Shown here: one piece after another, positions 1 through 6,020 of the stretch
How the letters are laid out: every line of letters begins with the position of its first letter
How positions within the stretch are numbered: position 1 is the stretch's first letter
NCBI GenBank assembly: GCA_002410325.1
Contig: DHRK01000058.1
Location: forward strand, 1 to 10,124
Origin: Syntrophomonas sp. UBA5314
GTDB lineage: Bacteria; Bacillota; Syntrophomonadia; Syntrophomonadales; Syntrophomonadaceae
DNA: 10,124 bases
Direction of reading: 5' to 3'
Translations under genes and position numbers: made by a program
The notes under the pieces: model-generated
The model's database searches: none
Told to the model about the DNA's origin: nothing
The model's input: the letters and a program-made list of their open reading frames with translations, nothing else

Positions 1-27
1 AAATCTGCCCAAATTATGTGCACAAAT

Positions 28-66
28 ATATGGAACGTTGTACTAGGTTATTGACATTTTCCATAT
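28..66. repeat. Short inverted repeat downstream of the YlbF-family gene
   Basis: ATATGGAA at 28-35 is matched by its exact reverse complement TTCCATAT at 59-66, with a 23-base gap. It lies just beyond the stop codon of the YlbF-family gene, in the only non-coding bases at the left edge. The arms are AT-rich and there is no T-tract after either arm, so it does not look like an intrinsic terminator. It may be a weak transcript-end structure or chance. Nothing else is recognisable in bases 1-71. Confidence 0.2.
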
Positions 67-71
67 CGTGG

Positions 72-422
72 TTATTGATCAAAGTTCTGCTCAATAACCC
101 GTTGAATGATCCCTTGTATTTCATTGAAAACCTGGATAAACCTGGCCTCGGTGATAAAAAAATAGGCAATCCGCTCATCCCGCTCCAGTTTCTCAATTTC
201 GGTCCTTATGGTATTTACCTGTCCTTCCGGAAGTGAATGCCCGCTGATCCGGGCGCGGTCCAGCTCCATCTGCAGTGATCTTATTTGGGCTATCCGTTCT
301 TTCAATTCCGGCTTCTGTTCAATCTGCTTTTTGGCTGTTCGATAGGCTTCATAGGCCTCAGTGCCAACTATTGCCTGAGCGAGTTCGTGAGCGCTTTCAT
401 AAGCACGGCTATTGCTGTCCAT
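72..422 (-). CDS. YlbF/YmcA-family (com_ylbF) protein
   Basis: Encodes a 116-residue, mostly alpha-helical, highly charged protein typical in length for the YlbF/YmcA/YheA family. The N-terminal helix runs over about residues 5-35 (AHELAQAIVGTEAYEAYRTA), followed by a charged helical stretch (36-58) and a C-terminal part with FFITEARFIQVFNEIQGII (about 88-106). In Bacillus subtilis, YlbF and YmcA form a complex with YaaT that affects RNase Y-dependent mRNA maturation, competence and biofilm formation. Which paralogue this is cannot be told from the sequence, so no symbol is given. The ATG start has a GGGAGG ribosome binding site eight bases upstream (minus strand). The gene runs away from the plus-strand ribbon-helix-helix gene and has no visible operon partner inside the window. 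No cysteine is present. Confidence 0.85.
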   Translation of the reverse strand: MDSNSRAYESAHELAQAIVGTEAYEAYRTAKKQIEQKPELKERIAQIRSLQMELDRARISGHSLPEGQVNTIRTEIEKLERDERIAYFFITEARFIQVFNEIQGIIQRVIEQNFDQ

Positions 423-442
423 TGTTAAGGCCTCCCGCTTTT

Positions 443-524
443 TTAACTCATGTTAAGTTATCCCCGCGTTTTTATCCAGCTTTCATGTGGGGCGGCTTGC
501 TCCCCTAACCTGTTCACATGTTAG
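443..524. repeat. Pair of short inverted repeats sharing a TAACATG core
   Basis: TTAAC-TCAT-GTTAA occupies 443-456. CTAAC, a 10-base gap, then GTTAG occupies 505-524. Read on the minus strand, both contain TAACATG followed by any base and G. The second element overlaps the -35 box of the plus-strand promoter candidate at 513-540, and the first lies 21 bases upstream of the YlbF-family start codon. This is an arrangement expected for operators that could serve both divergent genes, possibly bound by the nearby ribbon-helix-helix protein. The arms are only 5 bases long, so chance is a serious alternative. Confidence 0.22.
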
Positions 525-540
525 TTTCTGTTCTTATAAT
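513..540 (+). promoter_or_regulatory. Sigma-A-type promoter candidate
   Basis: TTCACA (513-518, five of six matches to TTGACA) is followed by a 16-base spacer and a perfect TATAAT (535-540). A transcript would start near 547, about 290 bases upstream of the ribbon-helix-helix start codon. That would give either a long leader or a separate small RNA. The match is the best housekeeping promoter in the gene-free stretch, but it is a by-eye call in AT-rich sequence. Confidence 0.45.
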
Positions 541-546
541 GACACT

Positions 547-836
547 TTTTGGTCCTGGGATGCATTTTTACAAAAATACGGGAACTCCCGACCGATTTAC
601 CGCCCTAAGATGCCAGGTTCTCATTTTCCATTATTATAAAGATGTTATGGTATATAGCGTTAAGCCGTAAAAAGCGACCTTTTCCAAGCGTTCGGGGATT
701 ACTGAGCCTGCGCCTTGCTGGTGACGAAGCAGGCTCTATATAGTGCAAAGCGGTTTAAGCTCATTGTTTCGTCATTGGCAGCATAATACAATATATCTAG
801 GATTAGGCTGGTAAAGAGTAGAGGAGGGAGGCAATA
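547..836 (+). other. Gene-free stretch; possible structured leader or small RNA
   Basis: No convincing reading frame with a ribosome binding site lies here. The most ordered part is 656-761. AGC-g-TTAAGCCG (656-667) can pair with CGGTTTAAGCT (751-761) in an 11-pair helix with one bulged G (659) and one G-U pair. Inside it, GAGCCTGC (704-711) pairs exactly with GCAGGCTC (729-736) around a 17-base loop. A smaller CGGG-AACT-CCCG hairpin lies near 580-591. I compared it by eye with FMN, TPP, c-di-GMP, fluoride and guanidine riboswitch cores, SRP RNA and tRNA, and found no match. It has no T-tract, so it is not an ordinary terminator. Whether it is transcribed depends on the promoter at 513-540. 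Confidence 0.25.
764..792 (+). promoter_or_regulatory. Promoter candidate for the ribbon-helix-helix gene
   Basis: TTGTTT (764-769) and TACAAT (787-792) are separated by an ideal 17-base spacer. The start point would fall near 799, leaving a short leader of about 38 bases that carries the strong ribosome binding site at 822-831. The -35 box matches the consensus in only three of six positions, while the -10 box matches in five of six. It competes with the better but more distant promoter candidate at 513-540. Confidence 0.35.
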
Positions 837-1022
837 ATGAAGTACATTTCAGTTGTGGTACCCGAGGAGGTCGACCGTGCTTTGCGTTTCGCCTGTGCGG
901 ATCAGGCAACGACCAAATCACGGCTGGTTCGAAAACTGATTGAAGACTATCTTGAGGAATGGAAAGACAGGTTTGAAAGTTCGGGTTCGCATATCGCCTT
1001 GGACGCTGACGAGGCAAAATAA
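837..1022 (+). CDS. Small ribbon-helix-helix (Arc/CopG/MetJ-type) DNA-binding protein
   Basis: A 61-residue protein with the classic ribbon-helix-helix layout: a beta strand (KYISVVVP, residues 2-9), helix A (about 10-22), a turn with small and polar residues (TTKS, 25-28), and helix B (about 29-43, ending EEW). A short polar tail follows. The strand side chains would contact DNA and the protein would act as a dimer; this is family knowledge. The ATG has a very strong AGGAGGGAGG ribosome binding site at 822-831. It is the only plus-strand gene here and is framed by its own promoter candidates and a strong terminator, so it is a monocistronic unit. Such proteins are often antitoxins, but no toxin gene follows: the next feature is the terminator and then convergent yraN. 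A stand-alone repressor is therefore more likely than an antitoxin. Confidence 0.8.
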   Translation: MKYISVVVPEEVDRALRFACADQATTKSRLVRKLIEDYLEEWKDRFESSGSHIALDADEAK

Positions 1023-1053
1023 GGCAAGGAATAAAGTGTACGGATGATTTAGT

Positions 1054-1110
1054 TTAGGGGCGCAAGGTTGGTTTTAGAGAAGCTTAACCTGCGTCCTTAA
1101 TCTTTTTTAT
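1054..1110 (+). terminator. Intrinsic terminator of the ribbon-helix-helix gene
   Basis: A long stem joins the stretch starting TTAGGGGCGCAAGGTT (1054-1069) to AACCTGCGTCCTTAA (1086-1100). It has about 15 pairs, two of them G-U, and a single bulged A at 1065. The loop is 16 bases. TCTTTTTTAT (1101-1110) follows directly. On the minus strand no T-tract follows the stem, so it should stop the plus-strand transcript only. It lies 5 bases from the end of convergent yraN. Confidence 0.85.
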
Positions 1111-1115
1111 CATGA

Positions 1116-1466
1116 CTAGAAGGCCGATTCGATGTGTTCAATGTGGTTTTGACCGCTTAAAATGGTAATGGCGACTACATCAAAGCGTATAAACTTGAAC
1201 GCCTTGGAATAGCTGTCCAGAAATAGATAAGCCGCTCGCTTTAAGTGTCTTATTTTGGTGGGGGTAACGGCCTCCTGGGGCAGCCCGAACTTCTGGCTGC
1301 GGCGCGTCTTTACCTCAACAAAAACCAGTCCCCCGGAAACCTCGCATATTATGTCAATTTCGCCATAGGCAGTTCTAAAATTGCGTTCCAGGATACGGTA
1401 GTGTTTTCCCTGAAGGTATTTAACAGCCAGATCTTCACCGGCTTTACCCAACTGTCGATTCATCAT
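1116..1466 (-). CDS. yraN: YraN/UPF0102 family nuclease-like protein
   Basis: A 116-residue protein of the UPF0102 family, which has a restriction-endonuclease-like (PD-(D/E)XK) fold related to archaeal Holliday junction resolvases. The core residues are in place: G10-E11 in the first helix, RNFRTAYGEIDII (28-40) with D38, VFVEVKTR (48-55) with E51 and K53, and FDVV (95-98). Members commonly sit near rnhB in bacteria, as here; the exact cellular substrate is not established. The start codon forms an ATGATGA overlap with the stop of the upstream FlhB-like gene, so translation is probably coupled. The second ATG, 3 bases later, is an equally possible start. AAGGGA lies 4-9 bases upstream. It is the last gene of its minus-strand unit. 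Confidence 0.9.
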   Translation of the reverse strand: MMNRQLGKAGEDLAVKYLQGKHYRILERNFRTAYGEIDIICEVSGGLVFVEVKTRRSQKFGLPQEAVTPTKIRHLKRAAYLFLDSYSKAFKFIRFDVVAITILSGQNHIEHIESAF

Positions 1467-1741
1467 AATCCCTTTTGATAGCCCTGATCCATACGATATA
1501 TAAAGGCCAGTATTTCGGCTACCACACCGTATAACTCGGGCGGTATCTCCTGGTAGATTTCCAGAGCCATCAGATAATCGGCCAGCTGTTTATCCTGGCG
1601 GATCGGCACCTGGCTTTGCTCGGCCAGCCGGGCGATATTCTCCGCAATTAGGCCGCGGCCCTTGGCAACTACTACCGGAACATCGTCTTTTTCTATATCA
1701 TAGCGCAGAGCCACCGCTTTTTTAGGCTCCTGGTTTTCCAA
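1463..1741 (-). CDS. ylqH: Free-standing FlhB C-terminal-domain-like protein (YlqH family)
   Basis: A 92-residue protein that resembles only the cytoplasmic tail of FlhB/YscU/EscU export-gate proteins. Visible family features are YDIEKDDVPVVVAKGRG (14-30), the region around VPIRQDKQLADYL (45-57) and EIYQEIPPELYGVVAEILAFIY (61-82). There is no membrane segment. The NPTH autocleavage motif of true FlhB is also absent from the residues preceding the conserved block, so it is not the flagellar export switch itself. B. subtilis ylqH has the same form and the same position after rnhB and ylqG. It starts at TTG, chosen because a GGGAGGA ribosome binding site lies directly after the upstream stop codon and ends about 7 bases before it. 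The gap to the FliK-like gene is 13 bases and its stop overlaps the yraN start. Function is unknown. Confidence 0.85.
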   Translation of the reverse strand: MENQEPKKAVALRYDIEKDDVPVVVAKGRGLIAENIARLAEQSQVPIRQDKQLADYLMALEIYQEIPPELYGVVAEILAFIYRMDQGYQKGL

Positions 1742-1754
1742 TCCGGCGTCCTCC

Positions 1755-3365
1755 CTATACGGTTATATCAATAGCCACCAGGCTGGGCTCTTCCTGGGCA
1801 TCAACCAGCAAAGGGTGCAGATCGGCTTCTTTTTCCATATCACGTGCAACAGAGATGCCGCGGTTGTTTACCTGATAGCCCAGTTCGCCTAAGGCCTCGA
1901 TCAGACCAGGTAAACCTTCCTCCAGGTACTGGCCCACTGCTTGGTTTTCAACCACACCCATAATACTGAGACTTCCTGCCCGGGCCCAATCGGCGTGAAA
2001 AACCACCTTACCCATCTGGCCGGTATCAAGCCCCACCACCAGGCTTAACCGGTCGGCCTCCTTGAGATTTTGCTTGCCGGAGCCATCATGCCGCACCCGG
2101 ATTTGCACCTGTTTGACTCCCTGTTCCACCTGAACCGGAAACGACAGGTAGTACAGGCCCGGGTAGTTCTCCTGAACCATAGTGGTCCGGGCCAGGGAAT
2201 TTAAAATCTGTTGTCCACTCAGTTCCTTCTCCAGGCTTTCCAGTCCGGCCAAAATTTGCTGGACTTCGGGCCGGGCGTTGGGGAAGCTTTTTTTCAAAAC
2301 GCTCTGCAGGTTGTTGAGATCCCTTACCAGATCAGCCGTTTCCCGCGGGCGAGCTTCCATTTTCTGCGCATTGTACCCGGGGTCCTCGTTAAACCTGATA
2401 ATAAGATCTGTGAGCAGGGTTCTTATCATACTTCTGGCCTGGGTCAGTAGATCCGGGCTCCCCCCGGACAGCGGATTTGAAGTTGATGTTGGCAAGGCTT
2501 CGGCTTCCACAGCAGGACGGTTGGACACCATTTTAATCCCACCCGTTTCTTCCGGCACCGCCCGGGCTTCAAAAACGACCGCCTGACCCGGGGGCTGAGG
2601 TATTGCCTGGCCCCGGGCTTGTTCAAGCGGGGCGCCCGGCACCGGAATTGGCTTGACCGGCGCGGGAAGGTCTGCATTTCCAGAGGGCACGGCTGGCGGT
2701 TTGACATTAGGGCCGGCCTGCCCATCGGTCTCTGGCCGGGTAGAACGCATGGCAGCCGGCCCAAAAGCCGGGGGTTCCTCCGGCATTGCGCCGAGGAGTT
2801 GAACCAAGCGGCCGGCCAGTCGGCCGACATCTCCGGGTTCCTTTAAAAAAGAAGCCAGGGCCTTGAGGATAGGCTCATTGGAGGGCAGCCCGGCGGCGCG
2901 AGTGAGGACCGCTACCTCGGTGTTTTCCTGGCTGTATCCGCCCAAAATCTTTATCGCCCGGCTGGCTTCCATAATGTTTTCCCTGCTTACCGGCAGCTGG
3001 TATTGAATCAACTTTTTGGCAATAGCCAGATTGACCTCTCCGGAATCGATCCCCAGCCTTTGCAGGTTTAGAGCCAGGCCGGCTTCTCGCTGCTGGCCCA
3101 GGGCTTCCGGGGTTAACAGTTTTAAATAAGTGCGCCCTTCGCGAAAGTCCTCAACCGAAAGAAAGACCTGCTGTCCCTGGCTGACACTTACTTCACTGAA
3201 GGCTTCGACCAGCTTGCCTTTAATCAACAAGGCCAGCATGCCGTCCGGCTTTACTTCCTGAACCAGACCGCTCACCACTTCGCCTTTGTTCAAGACCAGG
3301 CCTTGTTCCAGAGTCTTATTGAGGTTAAGTAGAAAACTGGTCAAAGAGACTTGGCTGTTCTGCAT
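1755..3365 (-). CDS. FliK-like hook-length-control-related protein (YlqG type)
   Basis: A 536-residue protein with four visible parts. There is an N-terminal beta-rich segment (about 25-85, VVSGLVQEVKPDGMLALLIKG onward), and a helical, charged segment (about 90-195). A low-complexity linker rich in Pro, Ala and Gly follows (about 195-300). The C-terminal region contains a helical part (300-395) and a FliK C-domain-like beta fold (about 400-510: LYYLSFPVQV, VQIRVRHDGSGK, LSLVVGLDTGQMGKVVFHAD, then a helix ending LGELGYQV). True FliK sets flagellar hook length, but this gene sits in the rnhB cluster next to a FlhB-tail-like gene, the layout of B. subtilis ylqG-ylqH, whose role is not known to me. 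It begins inside the 3' end of rnhB with a 41-base overlap. Its AGGAGG ribosome binding site is within rnhB, six bases before the ATG. The linker is the GC-richest, most repetitive part of the window. Confidence 0.8.
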   Translation of the reverse strand: MQNSQVSLTSFLLNLNKTLEQGLVLNKGEVVSGLVQEVKPDGMLALLIKGKLVEAFSEVSVSQGQQVFLSVEDFREGRTYLKLLTPEALGQQREAGLALNLQRLGIDSGEVNLAIAKKLIQYQLPVSRENIMEASRAIKILGGYSQENTEVAVLTRAAGLPSNEPILKALASFLKEPGDVGRLAGRLVQLLGAMPEEPPAFGPAAMRSTRPETDGQAGPNVKPPAVPSGNADLPAPVKPIPVPGAPLEQARGQAIPQPPGQAVVFEARAVPEETGGIKMVSNRPAVEAEALPTSTSNPLSGGSPDLLTQARSMIRTLLTDLIIRFNEDPGYNAQKMEARPRETADLVRDLNNLQSVLKKSFPNARPEVQQILAGLESLEKELSGQQILNSLARTTMVQENYPGLYYLSFPVQVEQGVKQVQIRVRHDGSGKQNLKEADRLSLVVGLDTGQMGKVVFHADWARAGSLSIMGVVENQAVGQYLEEGLPGLIEALGELGYQVNNRGISVARDMEKEADLHPLLVDAQEEPSLVAIDITV

Positions 3366-4014
3366 ATAAACCTCCTGCCTGCAGCGACCTCACCGGTTCA
3401 AAACTCACCCGGTGCATGCTGCACGGTCCATGGGCCAATAAAGCCTGCAGGTGTTCACGGGTGGCATAGCCTTTATGATGGCCAAAACCGTATACCGGGT
3501 GGATGAGATCCAGGTTTTCCATTAGCCTATCCCGTTCAACCTTGGCCACAATGGAAGCGCTGGCGATCGAAATACTGAGGCTGTCCCCCTTGATGATGGC
3601 CTGCTGCTTAATATTAATATCGGGTAGAGAAAGGGCATCGATTAGTAAATAATCCGGCTTGAGCAGCAGCTCCCCGACGGCCATGGCCATGGTTTCCCGG
3701 GTGGCGTTCAATATGTTGATAGAATCCAGGTAGGGAGGAAAAATACATGCCACCGCCCAGGCCAGGGCCCTTCGCTTGATTTCAGCCGCCAATTCCAGGC
3801 GTTTTTTGGGGCTCAATTTCTTTGAGTCGTTGACTCCCGCAATGAATTCCCCGGGGGGGAGTATAACCGCCGCACTGACCACCGGTCCGGCAATGCAGCC
3901 CCGGCCCACTTCGTCTATGCCGGCAATATGTAGATATCCCTGGCCTATCGCCTCCTTTTCATAGAGGCTCATGGCTTCTAAGCGTTTGGCTTCCCGTTCG
4001 GCCTGGTTACTCAA
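3325..4014 (-). CDS. rnhB: Ribonuclease HII
   Basis: A 229-residue type 2 RNase H, which nicks at ribonucleotides in DNA and degrades RNA in RNA:DNA hybrids. The four acidic metal ligands are visible: D34 and E35 in GIDEVGRGCIAGPVV, D126 in DYLLIDA and D144 in KGDS. Also present are VNDSKKLSPKKR (61-72) and SISIASASIVAKVERDRLM (147-165), a family hallmark. The start is TTG, preferred because GAGGTG lies 8 bases upstream and because it gives a normal N-terminal helix. An internal ATG at residue 15 is a less supported alternative. The 3' end overlaps the FliK-like gene by 41 bases. Its usual upstream neighbour in Bacilli and many Clostridia, the GTPase gene rbgA (ylqF), is not present. The ene-reductase gene ends only 28 bases upstream, with no terminator between. 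Confidence 0.97.
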   Translation of the reverse strand: MSNQAEREAKRLEAMSLYEKEAIGQGYLHIAGIDEVGRGCIAGPVVSAAVILPPGEFIAGVNDSKKLSPKKRLELAAEIKRRALAWAVACIFPPYLDSINILNATRETMAMAVGELLLKPDYLLIDALSLPDINIKQQAIIKGDSLSISIASASIVAKVERDRLMENLDLIHPVYGFGHHKGYATREHLQALLAHGPCSMHRVSFEPVRSLQAGGLYAEQPSLFDQFST

Positions 4015-4042
4015 TGATAGTGCACCTCGATTCTATTGCCCT

Positions 4043-5986
4043 TTATTCCCAGCTCATCCGGTAAATGTTCTGGGCCACCGTTTCGGCCTGTATTACGGCA
4101 TTGTGAATATTGCTCACCCGCTGGGCATCCCCAATGAGAAATACCCGGGGATGGAGCTGCTTCAATTCATAATAAAGCTGATTATTGGGCTTATATCCCA
4201 CTGCCAGGACTATTCGATCGGCTTCCAGCTCTTCCTGACCGAAACCCCTTTCAATAACTACCCGGCCTTCCTGAACATCGACCACTGTGCTGCCGGTCAT
4301 TTTCACCACCCCGGCCTCATCCAAACGGTTCAAGAGGTCCCGCCGGTTCTTTTTCTCCATCCGGGCCGCCAGGACCTTCTCTTTTTCCACTATGACGATC
4401 CGGTTGCCCATATTGATGAGGTAATCGGCCGTCTCGCATCCATTGATGCCTCCACCGATAATCACAACTTTTTGGTTGGATATTTCCACCCTATTTTCCA
4501 ACACGTCAAGCATATCAACGGCAGTATCCCATGGCCTAGCCTCGTCAGGAAGTAACGGGCTGGAACCGGTAGCCACAACTACGTAATCAGGATTTTCCTC
4601 TTCAAGGCTCTCTGCGCTAAAGCGCCGGTTTAATAACAGAGGAATCCGGTAATAGGCCAGCTCACTCAGCAAGTAATTGAGGTAGCGGGTCAGTCGATGT
4701 TTATGCGGCGGCCGGTTGGCAATATTGAGCAGGCCACCGGGCCGGGCCGCCTGTTCATATACCTTGACCTCAAAGCCAAGTTTTTTAAGGGATAAAGCCG
4801 CCTGCAGGCCGGCCGGGCCACTGCCTGCCACCGCTACCTTATTGCCGGGTGAAGACGTTTTTACCAACATCTGCTTCCCTTCCCGCCCGGTCCAGAAATT
4901 TACCGTACAGCGAGCCCCCAGTCCTTTGAAGGTGCTGTCAATACAGCGGTTGCAGACCAGGCAGGGCCTGATCCGGCTGCCTTGTCCCTGACCCGCTTTA
5001 TGGGCCCAATCCGGATCAGCTAAAAGGCCTCGTCCCAGGAAGATAAAATCAGCCCGCTCACTGGCGATCAACTGATCGGCAAAAGCGGGGCTTGACACTA
5101 CTCCTCCGCTGATTACCGGAATCTTTATGCTCTTCTTCAATTCCCCGGCCAGATAGGCCCGCCACCCTTCCTGGTAAGACGGCGGCTCAATGCTGTTTAA
5201 ACCGGATTCATAGGTTCCCGAAGAGCAGTTGATAAGATGGGCTCCTTCTTTTTCCAGGCGTATGGCTACATCGATGCTTTCATCTAATTGCAGGCCTCCG
5301 GGGATAAAATCATCCATATTTAAGCGGACCGAAATGAGAAGCTGCGGCTCGGCTCTTTTGATCCCGGCCAGGATATTGATGAGAAAGCGCATCCGGTTTT
5401 CCAGGCTGCCGCCATATTCGTCGCGGCGCCGGTTGCTGTGAGGCGACAGAAATTGATTGATGAGGTAGCCATGGGCGGCATGAAGCTCAACTCCGTCAAA
5501 CCCGGCCTGGGAAGCGTTGCAGGCTGCTTTTACGTAAGCCAGTTCCAAATGTTTAATTTCATCTATCCCCAATTCCCTGGGCATTTCCCGGGTTATCGGG
5601 CAGGGCAGGGGCGACGGAGCCACCGGCTGTTCCCCGGTTACCAGAGAAGAAGTCTGCCTCCCGGCATGCAGTAATTGAATAAAGACGCCCACCCCATGAG
5701 CTTTAATCGTTTCGGTCAGGTGTTCCAGACCTGATATGTAACGGGGATTATCGATGCGCAATTGGGTTGCGGTTTCCCGGCCCGATTGGTGAATGCAGGC
5801 GGCCTCGACTATTATCATTCCCACTCCGCCCCGGGCGCGGGCTTCGTAATAATCGAGCTGGCGCCTGCTGACTTCTCCGCTGGAAAGGCCGTAACACACG
5901 AGCATGGGAGCCATCACCACCCGGTTTTTTATGGTCAGACCCCCCAGCGTAATTGGTGAAAATAGTGCTGAATATGCTTCTCTCAT
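4043..5986 (-). CDS. FMN/4Fe-4S/FAD ene-reductase (enoate reductase/2,4-dienoyl-CoA reductase family), downstream copy
   Basis: A 647-residue flavoenzyme. Residues 1-330 form an old-yellow-enzyme TIM barrel that binds FMN. H169, H172 and Y174 (HAAHGYLINQFLSPHSNRR) match the substrate-binding His pair and proton-donor Tyr of old yellow enzymes. C342, C345, C348 and C360 (spacing x2, x2, x11) should hold a 4Fe-4S cluster. Residues 382-420 (VAVAGSGPAGLQAALSLKKL) bind FAD, and 506-535 (KVVIIGGGINGCETA) bind NAD(P)H. VFLIGDA (615-621) closes the FAD fold. It likely reduces an activated C=C bond in the cytoplasm; the substrate cannot be read from the sequence. A GTG start 33 bases upstream is possible, but this ATG has a GGGGG ribosome binding site five bases away and gives exact colinearity with the upstream copy. 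Family relatives include BaiCD and FldZ. Confidence 0.92.
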   Translation of the reverse strand: MREAYSALFSPITLGGLTIKNRVVMAPMLVCYGLSSGEVSRRQLDYYEARARGGVGMIIVEAACIHQSGRETATQLRIDNPRYISGLEHLTETIKAHGVGVFIQLLHAGRQTSSLVTGEQPVAPSPLPCPITREMPRELGIDEIKHLELAYVKAACNASQAGFDGVELHAAHGYLINQFLSPHSNRRRDEYGGSLENRMRFLINILAGIKRAEPQLLISVRLNMDDFIPGGLQLDESIDVAIRLEKEGAHLINCSSGTYESGLNSIEPPSYQEGWRAYLAGELKKSIKIPVISGGVVSSPAFADQLIASERADFIFLGRGLLADPDWAHKAGQGQGSRIRPCLVCNRCIDSTFKGLGARCTVNFWTGREGKQMLVKTSSPGNKVAVAGSGPAGLQAALSLKKLGFEVKVYEQAARPGGLLNIANRPPHKHRLTRYLNYLLSELAYYRIPLLLNRRFSAESLEEENPDYVVVATGSSPLLPDEARPWDTAVDMLDVLENRVEISNQKVVIIGGGINGCETADYLINMGNRIVIVEKEKVLAARMEKKNRRDLLNRLDEAGVVKMTGSTVVDVQEGRVVIERGFGQEELEADRIVLAVGYKPNNQLYYELKQLHPRVFLIGDAQRVSNIHNAVIQAETVAQNIYRMSWE

Positions 5987-6020
5987 TTTTCCCCCTGTAC
6001 CTTTTACCGTCCCTGCCACG

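Noticed and set aside
51..79. TTGACA at 51-56 as a plus-strand promoter
   Set aside because: No acceptable -10 box lies 16-18 bases downstream, and the region is inside the minus-strand YlbF-family gene.
489..505. GGGG/CCCC hairpin in the leader of the YlbF-family gene
   Set aside because: The stem is only four pairs with a nine-base loop and no T-tract follows. It is too weak to call.
575..610. Resemblance of the ACTCCCGACCGAT stretch to part of an FMN riboswitch core
   Set aside because: Only a short fragment matches. The remaining conserved blocks and the multi-helix junction are absent, and the downstream gene is not a riboflavin gene.
651..656. TATATA with upstream TG as an extended -10 promoter inside the gene-free stretch
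   Set aside because: No -35 box is present, and the start point would fall inside the long helix, so it does not fit with the structured-RNA idea. The other two promoter candidates are better.
837..1022. Ribbon-helix-helix protein as half of a toxin-antitoxin pair
   Set aside because: No second gene is present on either side in the right orientation. A strong terminator follows directly.
2182..2846. Several overlapping open frames on both strands within the FliK-like gene
   Set aside because: They arise from the GC-rich Pro/Ala linker, lack ribosome binding sites and look like no known protein.
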